DNA of 10,726 nucleotides from Actinomycetes bacterium (GCA_021827225.1 JAKAXG010000080.1:1-10726); one strand, 5' to 3'. Counted from the first letter of the stretch, positions 1 through 6,403 are shown. Numbers and translations: made by a program. Notes: generated from the letters alone by a model not told the origin.

Positions 1-2
1 TG

Positions 3-503
3 TGGACCGCCCTGGAGGACCCGGACCCGGTTGTCTTCTTCGAGCACGCATCGCTGTACAACATGCAGGGGGAACTGCCCGACGACGCCGGCCCGGTGGA
101 CATATCCACCGCCGCCGTCCGTCGCCACGGCGAGGACCTGACGATCGTGGCGTTCGGCGGCACCGTCCCGCTGGCGCTGGCCGCGGCCGAGGAGCTGGCC
201 GCCGGCGGCGTGGACGCCGAGGTCGTCGACCTGCGCAGCCTCCGACCGCTGGACGAGGCGACCTTCGTGTCCTCGGCGGCGCGGACCCACCGGGCGCTGG
301 TGGTGGACGAGGGCTGGCGCACCGGCAGCCTGGCCGCGGAGGTGGCGGCGACCATCGGGGAGCAGGCCTTCTACGACCTGGACGCTCCGGTGGCCCGGGT
401 GTGCAGCGCCGAGGTGCCGATGCCCTACGCCAAGCACCTGGAGGACGCCGCCCTGCCGCAGGTGGCCGACGTGGTGGCCGCGGCCCGGGCGCTGGGGGGC
501 TGA
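3..503 (+). CDS. 2-oxoacid (probably pyruvate) dehydrogenase E1 component, beta subunit, 3' part
   Basis: This is the C-terminal part of a thiamine-diphosphate-dependent E1 beta subunit, which with E1 alpha decarboxylates a 2-oxoacid and passes the acyl group to the lipoyl arm of E2. About 166 residues are visible of a family that usually has about 330; the start lies left of the window. Seen in the sequence: a PVVFFEH stretch near the edge, then the transketolase C-terminal domain with [20 protein letters not shown] and [16 protein letters not shown], all typical of E1 beta of PDH-type complexes. The stop codon is 1 nt before the TTG start of the E2 gene, so the two are almost certainly co-transcribed and coupled. 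The substrate (pyruvate, branched-chain 2-oxoacid or acetoin) cannot be fixed from this fragment. The MPYA motif and neighbour E2 favour pyruvate. Confidence 0.93.
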   Translation, partial: WTALEDPDPVVFFEHASLYNMQGELPDDAGPVDISTAAVRRHGEDLTIVAFGGTVPLALAAAEELAAGGVDAEVVDLRSLRPLDEATFVSSAARTHRALVVDEGWRTGSLAAEVAATIGEQAFYDLDAPVARVCSAEVPMPYAKHLEDAALPQVADVVAAARALGG

Positions 504-504
504 C

Positions 505-1881
505 TTGGGCGACTTCAAGATGCCGTCGCTGGGAGCGGACATGGAGTCGGGAACCCTCACCAGGTGGCTGGTCCAGCCCGGCGACCCGGTGCATCGGGGG
601 GACGTGGTGGCGGTGGTCGACACGGAGAAGTCCACCATCGAGGTCGAGATCTTCGAGACCGGCGTGGTGAGCGAGCTTCTCGTCCCGGAGGGGGCCGAGG
701 TGCCGGTGGGCACCGCCCTGGCCCGGGTGACCGCGGCGGCGCCGGCGGCGGTAGCGGCGCCTCAGGCCGCGCCGGCGCCGGTGGCCGCGGCGCCTCAGGC
801 TGCAATGGCGGCGGCGCCGGCGGCCGCGCCTCCGGCGCTGGTGGCGTCGCCCATGGTGCGGCGGCTGGCCGACCGGCTGGGGGTCGACCTGGCCTCGTTG
901 CCGGGTAGCGGCGCCGGCGGGCGGATCACCCGCCACGACGTGGAGAAGGCGACCCCGGCCCGGGCGGCGGCCCCCGCCGGGGCGGTCGCAGCCGGGGAGC
1001 GACGGGGGTTCGTCCGCTCGTCCCCCCGGGCCCGCCGGCTGGCCGCGGAACGGGGCGTGGACCTGGCCGCCCTGCACGGCTCCGGCCCGGCCGGCGCGGT
1101 CACTGCGGCGGACGTCGAGGCCGGCCCGGCGGTCCCGGTGGCGCGGCCCGCACTGGCGGCACCCGTACCGGCGGCCCCCGCCGCCCGGGCGGGGCCTGGC
1201 CCCGCGGCCGCCGATCGCCAGGTGGCCATGCGCAGGGCCATCGGGGCTCTCATGGCCCGGTCGAAGCGGGAGATCCCCCACTACTACCTGAGCGCCACCG
1301 CCGACATGTCGGCCGCCACCGGGTGGCTGACCCGCGCCAACCTCGAGCTTCCCGTGACCGACCGGCTGGTGATGCCGGTACTTCTCATCCGGGCCACCGC
1401 CCGCGCCGTCGCCGCCGTCCCCGAGATGAACGGCTTCATGATCGACGGCTCGTTCGTGGCCGCCCCGGCGGTCCACGTGGGGGTGGCCATCTCGCTGCGC
1501 CAGGGAGGGTTGATCGCCCCGGCCATCCACGACGCCGACCGGCTGGCCCTCCCCGATCTCATGCGGGCGCTGCGGGACCTGGTCACCCGGGCCCGGTCGG
1601 CCAACCTGCGCAGCTCGGAGATGAGCGACCCGACCATCACCGTCACCAACCTCGGGGATCTGGGGGTGGAGTCGGTGTTCGGGGTCATCTACCCCCCGCA
1701 GGTCGCGCTGGTGGGCTTCGGCCGGGTGGCGGAACGGCCGTGGGCGGAGAACGGGATGCTCGGCGTGCGCCCGTGCACCACCGTCACCCTGTCCGCCGAC
1801 CACCGGGCCTCCGACGGCCACCGGGGTGGCCGGTTCCTCGCCGAGATCGTGCGGCTACTGCAGCATCCGGAGGAGCTATGA
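505..1881 (+). CDS. Dihydrolipoamide acyltransferase (E2) of a pyruvate-dehydrogenase-type complex, with two E3-binding domains
   Basis: This is the E2 core of a cytoplasmic 2-oxoacid dehydrogenase complex, moving acyl groups from the lipoyl arm to CoA. Domains in the 458 residues: an N-terminal lipoyl domain (about 1-76) with lipoylation lysine K42 in DTEKST; an Ala/Pro-rich flexible linker (about 77-112); a peripheral subunit-binding domain (about 114-149, SPMVRRLADRLGVDL...GRITRHDV); a second copy (about 172-207, SSPRARRLAAERGVDL...AVTAADV); another Ala/Pro linker; and the catalytic acyltransferase domain (about 235-458) with DHRASDG giving the catalytic H433 and D437. The start is TTG, 1 nt after the E1 beta stop, with a G-run at 494-499 as ribosome binding site. 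No better start exists, because the lipoyl domain begins at once. Two subunit-binding domains with one lipoyl domain is unusual. Confidence 0.95.
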   Translation: MGDFKMPSLGADMESGTLTRWLVQPGDPVHRGDVVAVVDTEKSTIEVEIFETGVVSELLVPEGAEVPVGTALARVTAAAPAAVAAPQAAPAPVAAAPQAAMAAAPAAAPPALVASPMVRRLADRLGVDLASLPGSGAGGRITRHDVEKATPARAAAPAGAVAAGERRGFVRSSPRARRLAAERGVDLAALHGSGPAGAVTAADVEAGPAVPVARPALAAPVPAAPAARAGPGPAAADRQVAMRRAIGALMARSKREIPHYYLSATADMSAATGWLTRANLELPVTDRLVMPVLLIRATARAVAAVPEMNGFMIDGSFVAAPAVHVGVAISLRQGGLIAPAIHDADRLALPDLMRALRDLVTRARSANLRSSEMSDPTITVTNLGDLGVESVFGVIYPPQVALVGFGRVAERPWAENGMLGVRPCTTVTLSADHRASDGHRGGRFLAEIVRLLQHPEEL

Positions 1882-2120
1882 GCGAAGACGACGCCATCAA
1901 GCTGATCAGGACCGTCATCCACGAGGTCGCCCCCGAAGCGGAGCTCGGCGAGGTCCAGCCGCAGGAGACCCTGCAGGAGGCCCTCGACATGGACTCGATC
2001 GACTTCCTGAACTTCGTCATCGGCCTGCACGACCGCACCGGCCTGGAGATACCGGAGCGGGACTACCCGGAGCTGGCGACGCTCGAGGGCTGCGTCGGCT
2101 ACCTGACGAGCCGGGCCTGA
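1878..2120 (+). CDS. Acyl carrier protein (phosphopantetheine-binding)
   Basis: An 80-residue acidic carrier protein. The motif DMDSIDFLNF places the phosphopantetheine attachment serine at S40, and the length and the following helical region (IGLHDRTGLEIPERDYPEL) are typical of a free-standing ACP. Its ATG overlaps the E2 stop in an ATGA junction, with AGGAG just upstream (1870-1875 region), so it is translated with E2. No fatty-acid or polyketide synthase gene is visible, so this is unlikely to be the housekeeping ACP. Linkage of a small ACP to PDH E1/E2 genes suggests a dedicated carrier for an acyl group connected to that complex, but that role is inference. The gene ends inside the loop of a hairpin. 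Confidence 0.9.
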   Translation: MSEDDAIKLIRTVIHEVAPEAELGEVQPQETLQEALDMDSIDFLNFVIGLHDRTGLEIPERDYPELATLEGCVGYLTSRA

Positions 2121-2129
2121 AGCCCGGCT
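2109..2129. terminator. Hairpin between convergent operons, candidate bidirectional terminator
   Basis: A perfect 8-bp stem (AGCCGGGC at 2109-2116 pairing with GCCCGGCT at 2122-2129) around the 5-nt loop CTGAA. It sits in the 10-nt gap between the convergent ACP and adenosine-specific kinase genes and includes the ACP stop codon. There is no T-run on either side, so it would be a non-canonical terminator, as is common in high-GC genomes. Confidence 0.5.
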
Positions 2130-2130
2130 G

Positions 2131-2613
2131 CTACAGCTTGTAGCCGATGGCCCGGAGCAGGGTCTTGCGGTCCTCCTCCTCTGCGGGGCCCTCGAAGCCG
2201 ACCGGCGGGTGGCCGTCGATCACCCCCACCACCCCCCGCCCCATCGCCGTCTCGGCGATCACCACCTCGAGCTGGTTGGCGGTGGCGCAGAAGACGGTAC
2301 AGACCTCGGGCACCTGCTTGATGGCGTTCAGGACGTTCACCGGGTAGCTGTCGCGCAGCATCACTACGAACACGTGGCCGGCGGCGATGGCCTCCGCCGC
2401 CCGCACCGCCAGGTCCACCAGCTCCGGGCAGTTGCCGGACCGGCGGATGAGACGGGCTCCCGACGCCTCGCAGAAGGCGATCCCGAACATGACGTGAGGA
2501 CCGCTGCCGGCCAGGGCCTCGTGGAGGTCCTCCACCGTCTTGATGAAGTGGGCCTGGCCGATGATGACGTTCTGTTCCTCCGGCTTCTCAACGGGGACCG
2601 CGATGAGCTCCAC
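2131..2613 (-). CDS. Adenosine-specific kinase family protein (DUF355 type)
   Basis: A 160-residue protein matching the adenosine-specific kinase family (Adenosine_kin), small cytoplasmic proteins first described in archaea. Visible family landmarks are NVIIGQAHFIKTVEDL (15-30), GIAFCEASGARLIRRSGN (44-61), the AGHVFVVMLRDSYPVNVLNAI region (78-98), VCTVFCATANQLEVV (104-118) and GRGVVGVIDG (125-134). Length is normal for the family. The GTG start is supported by GGAAGGAG a few bases upstream. It overlaps the end of the PRTase-hydrolase gene by 26 nt, so it is translated as the last gene of a coupled three-gene operon. The nucleotide-handling partner upstream (a PRPP-type domain) is suggestive of a shared purine or nucleoside salvage role, but substrate and reaction here are known only from family membership. 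Confidence 0.88.
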   Translation of the reverse strand: MELIAVPVEKPEEQNVIIGQAHFIKTVEDLHEALAGSGPHVMFGIAFCEASGARLIRRSGNCPELVDLAVRAAEAIAAGHVFVVMLRDSYPVNVLNAIKQVPEVCTVFCATANQLEVVIAETAMGRGVVGVIDGHPPVGFEGPAEEEDRKTLLRAIGYKL

Positions 2614-3958
2614 TGCCGCTCCTTCCCGACGACGCCCCGGCTACCGGTGCCATCCGCTCCACGAACCAGTCCCTGGCCAGCTCGGCGGCGGCCGACAGCG
2701 TGCCCGGCTCCTCGAAGAGGTGCGTGGCCCCGGGAACGATGGACAACCTGCTCTCGCACCGCAGTTGATCCTGGGCCATCCGGTTGAGCTCGAGGACGGC
2801 GCGGTCCTCCCCGCCCACGATGAGAAGGGTCGGGGCGTGGACGTGAGCCAGCTGGGGCCCGGCCAGATCGGGGCGGCCCCCCCGGGACACCACCGCCGCC
2901 ACCTCCGCCCGGGGATCGGCCGCCGCCCACAGCGCGGCCGCAGCCCCCGTGCTGGCCCCGAAGTAGCCGACGGGGGCGTCCTCCAGCCCTGGTTGGCGGC
3001 CGGCCCAGCGGGTGGCCAGGTTCAGCCGGGCGGCGAGGAGGCCGATGTCGAACACGTTGGCGCGTGACTGTTCCTCGGTGGGGGTCAGCAGGTCGAACAG
3101 CAGGGTGCCCAGGCCGGACTGGGCGAGGACGGTGGCGACGTAGCGGTTGCGCGGGCTGTGCCGGCTGCTGCCGCTGCCGTGGGCGAACAGCACCAGTCCC
3201 CGCCCCTCGGCGGGCCGGACCAGGAATCCGGGGAGCCCGGTGTCACCGGCCTCCACCACCACCTCCTCCGGGCTCGGATCCGGCGCCGGATCCGCCCCTG
3301 CGGTCGCCGATGCGGCGACCCGTTCGGCGGCCGCCGCCCGGGACAGCAGCCGGACCACCTCGTCGTCGGAGACCTGGGTGAAGTCCCGGTACCACTGGCC
3401 GATGGCCCACAGCCGCTCGGCCACCTCGGCGCAGACGACCTCCACCTCCCGGCCCAGGTCCTCGACGGCCTCCGGGCTGGCCACCGGCACCGCCAGGATC
3501 ACCCGGCCGGCGCCGTGGGCCCGGGCCACCCGGCAGGCGGCCCGGGCGGTGGCGCCGGTCGCCATCCCGTCGTCCACCACCACCGCGGTCCGGCCCTCGA
3601 GCGGGACGGCCGGCCGACCCTGGCGCAGCAGCTGCGACCTCCGGTCCAGCTCGGCCTCCTCCCGGGCCTTCACCGAGGCCAGCTCCGCGGAGGTCACGTG
3701 GGCGGAGTGGATGACCCGGTCGTTGAGCACCACCACCCCGCCCTCGCCCAGGGCGCCCATCGCCAGCTCCGGCTGGAACGGCACGCCCAGCTTGCGGACC
3801 AGGATGACGTCGAGCGGGGCCCCCAGGGCCTCGGCGACCTCGGCGGCGACGGGCACGCCGCCACGGGGCAGCCCCAGCACCACGACGTCCTCGCCCCGGA
3901 AAGCCAGGAGCAGCTCGGCCAGGCGCCGCCCGGCATCGGATCGGTCAGTGAAAGGCAT
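2588..3958 (-). CDS. Phosphoribosyltransferase / alpha-beta hydrolase (dienelactone-hydrolase-like) fusion protein
   Basis: A 456-residue two-domain cytoplasmic enzyme. Residues 1 to about 215 form a type I phosphoribosyltransferase domain: LGLPRGGVPVA near the N terminus, VRKLG at 54-58, and the PRPP-binding loop VVVDDGMATGATA at 127-139. After a Pro/Ala linker (about 216-232), residues about 233-435 form an alpha/beta hydrolase: oxyanion region LFAHGSGSSRH (258-267), nucleophile elbow GASTG with S336, acid D385 in GGEDRAV, and H413 in GATHLF, a complete catalytic triad. The same fusion is known in Mycobacterium tuberculosis (Rv0571c type), in the DosR dormancy regulon. The ATG start overlaps the STAS gene end by 14 nt. 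The C-terminal 20 residues are a low-complexity Ser/Gly tail that overlaps the next gene. Substrates of both halves are unknown. Confidence 0.92.
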   Translation of the reverse strand: MPFTDRSDAGRRLAELLLAFRGEDVVVLGLPRGGVPVAAEVAEALGAPLDVILVRKLGVPFQPELAMGALGEGGVVVLNDRVIHSAHVTSAELASVKAREEAELDRRSQLLRQGRPAVPLEGRTAVVVDDGMATGATARAACRVARAHGAGRVILAVPVASPEAVEDLGREVEVVCAEVAERLWAIGQWYRDFTQVSDDEVVRLLSRAAAAERVAASATAGADPAPDPSPEEVVVEAGDTGLPGFLVRPAEGRGLVLFAHGSGSSRHSPRNRYVATVLAQSGLGTLLFDLLTPTEEQSRANVFDIGLLAARLNLATRWAGRQPGLEDAPVGYFGASTGAAAALWAAADPRAEVAAVVSRGGRPDLAGPQLAHVHAPTLLIVGGEDRAVLELNRMAQDQLRCESRLSIVPGATHLFEEPGTLSAAAELARDWFVERMAPVAGASSGRSGSGAHRGPR

Positions 3959-4316
3959 CTCCGCCCCCCTCCTCGCTGCGCTGCACGACGGTCGCCGCCT
4001 CCTCGAGGCTGGGGACCACCGGCACGTAGTCGTCGATTCGCGTCATACCCAGTACCCGGCGGAGGCTGGGTCGCCGGCAGGCCACCACGACCCGGTCACC
4101 GTTGTCCAGCGACCGGTGCACGGCGCCGGCCAGCGCCCCGATGCCCTCGCTGTCGGCGAACACCACGCCGGTCAGGTCGATCACCACCCGGCCGGAGCCG
4201 GCCACCTGCTTCAGCGCCTCCCTAAAGGCGGGGGTGGAGCTGTGGTCCAGATGGTCACCCGGTCGGACCACGGCGAAGCCGTCGGCCGGTCGCCCCTGCC
4301 GGGCCGGTGCCGCCAT
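3945..4316 (-). CDS. STAS-domain protein, anti-sigma factor antagonist type
   Basis: A 123-residue single STAS domain. The core VVIDLTGVVFADSEGIGAL (44-62) has the Asp-Ser pair (D55-S56) in the position of the serine that is phosphorylated by anti-sigma kinases in SpoIIAA/RsbV. The residue after it is Glu where many relatives have Ser or Thr. Such proteins bind an anti-sigma factor and release a sigma factor when dephosphorylated. No anti-sigma kinase or sigma factor gene is in the window, so the partner is elsewhere. The ATG lies 1 nt after the stop of a 16-codon leader frame, with GGGAAGG about 9 nt upstream inside a short GC hairpin. It is the first large gene of the three-gene coupled operon. 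A general regulatory STAS role is well supported; which stress response it serves is not. Confidence 0.85.
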   Translation of the reverse strand: MAAPARQGRPADGFAVVRPGDHLDHSSTPAFREALKQVAGSGRVVIDLTGVVFADSEGIGALAGAVHRSLDNGDRVVVACRRPSLRRVLGMTRIDDYVPVVPSLEEAATVVQRSEEGGGDAFH

Positions 4317-4317
4317 G

Positions 4318-4368
4318 TCAGCCGGCCTTCCCGGCGGGCGGACGGCGAGTGGCGGCGTGGCCGGTCAT
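4318..4368 (-). CDS. Possible 16-residue leader peptide upstream of the STAS gene
   Basis: A short frame, ATG to TGA, encoding MTGHAATRRPPAGKAG. It is preceded by a strong Shine-Dalgarno, GGAGGG (4377-4382), 8 nt from the ATG, which is a better site than the one in front of the STAS gene itself. Its stop is followed after 1 nt by the STAS ATG (TGACATG), an arrangement suited to translational coupling. The peptide has a Thr-Arg-Arg-Pro-Pro run but no obvious attenuation code. It could also be chance in GC-rich DNA. Confidence 0.4.
   Translation of the reverse strand: MTGHAATRRPPAGKAG
4321..4335 (-). promoter_or_regulatory. Small hairpin around the STAS ribosome binding site
   Basis: Read on the minus strand, GCCGG-GAAGG-CCGGC forms a 5-bp GC stem with the GAAGG loop acting as the only candidate ribosome binding site for the STAS ATG, 5 nt downstream. 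Ribosomes translating the leader frame would run through it and could open it. This is seen in sequence; regulation is inferred. Confidence 0.25.
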
Positions 4369-4382
4369 CGTGGCTTCCCTCC

Positions 4383-4407
4383 TGTCACCTGGCCGAGTGT
4401 CGCCTGG
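4383..4407. repeat. 15-bp spaced tandem repeat TGTCRCCTGG
   Basis: TGTCACCTGG (4383-4392) and TGTCGCCTGG (4398-4407) differ at one position and are spaced by 15 nt, just upstream of the leader ribosome binding site. It could be a regulator site or chance; no known operator is recognised. Confidence 0.3.
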
Positions 4408-4421
4408 TCAGGGGGCCGGCG

Positions 4422-4442
4422 TAAGTGCCGATGGTCACAACC
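4422..4442 (-). promoter_or_regulatory. Imperfect palindrome resembling a DosR-type box, upstream of the STAS operon
   Basis: On the minus strand GTGACCATCGGCAC (4438-4425) is an imperfect dyad with 5 of 7 symmetric pairs. It keeps the G-GAC...G-C-C spacing of the mycobacterial DosR consensus but departs from that consensus at several positions. It lies about 57 nt before the leader ATG. A weak -10-like GACACT (4401-4396) would put the palindrome near -40, where an activator would bind. The match is partial, and the idea gains weight mainly because the downstream PRTase-hydrolase fusion type is a DosR target in mycobacteria. Confidence 0.3.
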
Positions 4443-4462
4443 GGGGGGAGGGAGGCGGCGGA

Positions 4463-5509
4463 TCATGGCGCCGGGGCCGACCCTCGGGAGCGCTCCCAGG
4501 CGGCGATGTCGGCGATGGCCAGAACCCCCACCGGGCGGCGGCCCTCCACCACGGCCAGGGCCGGGTAGCCGGAGCCGATCAGCCGGTCCAGCGCCGAACG
4601 ACCCACGTCGTCGTCCGGGCCGAGCACCGGCGCCTCCCGGTCGGCCAGATCCCCCGCCAAGGTGCCCTCCGCGGCCTGGGCCAGCTCGGATCCCAGCACC
4701 AGCCCCAGGTACTCCCCGCCGGCGGTCACCACCTGCGGACCGGGCCAGCAGTGGCGCAGCTGCTCCACCGGGGTGGCGGCGTCCACGGTCGCCACCGGGC
4801 TGCGCATGAACCGGCGGACCGTCCACCCGGTGAGGTGCACATGGACGGTGGTGGCCTGCTCCTCCCGGGTGGCACCCAGGTACACGAACAGGCCGATCAG
4901 CATGAACCACAGGTTCCAGAAGAACCCGAACACCATCATGATGACCGCCAGTGAGCGGCCCACCTGGGCGGCCATCCGGGTGGCGGTCTCCACGTCGTGG
5001 CGGCGCTCCAGCCGGGCCCGCAGGACCCGGCCGCCGTCGAGGGGGAAGGCGGGAAGCAGGTTGAACACCCCGAGGGCCAGGTTGGCCCACGCCACGCGGG
5101 GCAGCAGCGGGCCGCCTCCCAGGTTGACGGGCAACAGGGCGGCGCCCGAGACCACCGAGGCGAGGGCGGCCAGGATCCCGATGACGATGCTGGCGAGCGG
5201 ACCGACGGCGGCGATCCAGAACTCGTCGGACCAGTACTCGGGCATGCCCTCGATCTGCGACACGCCTCCGATGGGCAGCAGCAGGATGGCCCGCACCCGG
5301 GCCCCCAGGCGGCGGGCCAGGATGCTGTGGGCCAGTTCGTGGACCAGCACGCAGGCGAAGATGACCAGCACCCAGAGGACGCCCCCCCAGGCGCCCAGCC
5401 CGCCGGGCCGGCTCTCGGTGTAGGCGACCAGGGCCAGGAGCCCGAGGAAGGTGACATGCACGTAGATCCGGATGCCGGCGACGCGCGCCAGCGGGACGGA
5501 CCAGCCCAT
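4463..5509 (-). CDS. Site-2-type (M50) membrane metalloprotease with C-terminal CBS-like region
   Basis: A 348-residue integral membrane protease. Visible: SVPLARVAGIRIYVH N-terminus, a first membrane segment (about 15-32), a second (about 41-60) carrying zinc motif HELAH at 57-61, the GGVSQIEGMP loop, a further hydrophobic stretch (about 98-122), the third zinc-ligand segment NLLPAFPLDGG (150-160) with D158, and a last hydrophobic pair (about 187-211). Residues about 215-340 resemble a CBS pair (SPVATVDAATPVEQL; later PALAVVEGRRPVGVLAIADI), which in this family senses nucleotides or modulates activity. The start was placed at ATG 5509 because family members begin here. The frame stays open to an ATG at 5620 that would overlap the upstream gene, and neither start has a clear ribosome binding site. 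Substrate unknown; such proteases often cut membrane anti-sigma factors. Confidence 0.88.
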   Translation of the reverse strand: MGWSVPLARVAGIRIYVHVTFLGLLALVAYTESRPGGLGAWGGVLWVLVIFACVLVHELAHSILARRLGARVRAILLLPIGGVSQIEGMPEYWSDEFWIAAVGPLASIVIGILAALASVVSGAALLPVNLGGGPLLPRVAWANLALGVFNLLPAFPLDGGRVLRARLERRHDVETATRMAAQVGRSLAVIMMVFGFFWNLWFMLIGLFVYLGATREEQATTVHVHLTGWTVRRFMRSPVATVDAATPVEQLRHCWPGPQVVTAGGEYLGLVLGSELAQAAEGTLAGDLADREAPVLGPDDDVGRSALDRLIGSGYPALAVVEGRRPVGVLAIADIAAWERSRGSAPAP

Positions 5510-5585
5510 GGGGCGGCGGCTTCGACGCACGAGCCCATCGTGGGTCGGGCCGCCGCCCGCCGGGCAGAGCCGAACGGCCTGCAGG

Positions 5586-5831
5586 TCAGGCGGTGCGACC
5601 GTCCACGGCGTCCAGGGCATCGAGCAATCCGCTCAGCCGGTCGAGCATCTGGGGGCTGGGATACCGCTCGGCACTGATGCGGTCCAAGAGACTGGAGATG
5701 TACTCCTCCGCCCCCCGCCGGTCACCGACGGCCTGCTCGATGCGGTCCATCATGGTCGGGCTGGGGTACCGACAGCTGCGCACCTGCTCCAGCAGGATGT
5801 CCACGAACTGATCGCGTAGGGGTTGCGCCAT
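5586..5831 (-). CDS. Unrecognised small protein with two 35-residue RYPSP repeats
   Basis: An 81-residue protein I do not recognise. It consists of two copies of a 35-residue unit: residues 9-35 (LLEQVRSCRYPSPTMMDRI core) align with 44-70 (LLDRISAERYPSPQMLDRL core), sharing LL, RYPSP, M and DR at the same spacing. Each copy looks like helix, RYPSP turn, helix, so the protein is probably a small helical bundle; no membrane segment or signal peptide. The ATG at 5831 is preferred over a GTG at 5837 because GAGGAG is about 6 nt upstream of the ATG and too close to the GTG. The start lies 2 nt after the stop of the Arg-rich gene, so it is a member of the gas vesicle transcription unit. A role in gas vesicles is inferred only from position. 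Confidence 0.75.
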   Translation of the reverse strand: MAQPLRDQFVDILLEQVRSCRYPSPTMMDRIEQAVGDRRGAEEYISSLLDRISAERYPSPQMLDRLSGLLDALDAVDGRTA

Positions 5832-5833
5832 GT

Positions 5834-6403
5834 TCACTCCTCGTTGTCTGTGGGGTGGTCCGAGTTGGCGGCGCCGGCACGGGCGCCGGCGCGGGAACGG
5901 GAGCCGTTGCGGCTCGCCGACCCAGCGGGTTTCCTCGCCGTGGTGCGCTCCCGCCCCTCGGCGCGGTCGGGGGACGGCCGGCGCTCGCCCGCCCCGCGCC
6001 GGTCGCCGGACGGCTTGCGGTCGCCGGATGGCTTGCGGTCGCGGGGGGCGCGGCGGTCCGCCGGCGGCCGGGAGCGCTCGGTGGCCTCCGATATGGCGTT
6101 GATCTGGTTCAGCAGGTCAGCGGCGAAGCCCACCGCGGACACGGCCGTCCCGGCGTGACGGGCCATGCGCATGAGGTCCGTCCCCCGCCGCCGGCGGCGC
6201 AGCCGACCGATCGCCGACCGCCGGCGGCGGGGAAGTACCCGCTCGACGGCTTCGGGCACGGCCCGCAACGGTTCGGAGATAGCGGTGAGGGATTTCAGGT
6301 CGGTCCGCCGCCGGCGGCCCCGCCGGCGGCGGGAGCGCAGCCTGGCGGTGGAGGCCACCAGGGCGGTGGGCATGCCGGCGACAGCACCGGTCCTTTTCTT
6401 CAT
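5834..6403 (-). CDS. Unrecognised Arg-rich basic protein in the gas vesicle operon
   Basis: A 189-residue, strongly basic protein without a recognised family. The N-terminal half has two Arg clusters, each followed by TDL (RLRSRRRRGRRRRTDLKSL at 21-39 and RLRRRRRGTDLMRM at 67-80), which look like a duplicated motif. A moderately hydrophobic helix (about 83-106, AGTAVSAVGFAADLLNQINAI) follows, then a hydrophilic, probably disordered tail rich in Arg, Pro, Ser and Asp with DRKPSG repeated. The ATG has a near-perfect AAGGAGG about 8 nt upstream, one of the strongest ribosome binding sites in the cluster. It starts 31 nt after gvpK and is followed immediately by the RYPSP protein. It could bind nucleic acid, an acidic partner or the vesicle surface; none is shown. 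Codon use matches the neighbours, so translation is plausible despite low complexity. Confidence 0.7.
   Translation of the reverse strand: MKKRTGAVAGMPTALVASTARLRSRRRRGRRRRTDLKSLTAISEPLRAVPEAVERVLPRRRRSAIGRLRRRRRGTDLMRMARHAGTAVSAVGFAADLLNQINAISEATERSRPPADRRAPRDRKPSGDRKPSGDRRGAGERRPSPDRAEGRERTTARKPAGSASRNGSRSRAGARAGAANSDHPTDNEE
6008..6043 (-). repeat. 18-bp tandem repeat inside the Arg-rich gene
   Basis: Two adjacent 18-nt copies (GGACGGCTTGCGGTCGCC and GGATGGCTTGCGGTCGCG on the plus strand) differ at two positions and encode the DRKPSG repeat. This is a candidate site of slippage and length variation between strains. Confidence 0.7.

Noticed and set aside
1323..2120. Upstream extension of the ACP frame to 265 residues
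   Set aside because: It is a shadow of the E2 gene; only the last 80 residues are ACP, and the ATG at 1878 has a good ribosome binding site and an ATGA overlap.
3147..4424. Long plus-strand open frame of 425 codons opposite the PRTase-hydrolase and STAS genes
   Set aside because: It is Ser/Thr/Arg-rich with no family motifs and mirrors well-supported minus-strand genes; long antisense frames are expected at this GC content.
5510..5620. N-terminal extension of the M50 protease from ATG 5620
   Set aside because: The extra 37 residues have no membrane or family sequence, overlap the RYPSP gene and have no ribosome binding site; ATG 5509 matches where family proteins begin, though this is not certain.
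6008..6043. CRISPR-like repeat
   Set aside because: Only two adjacent 18-nt copies with no spacers, in frame inside a coding region.
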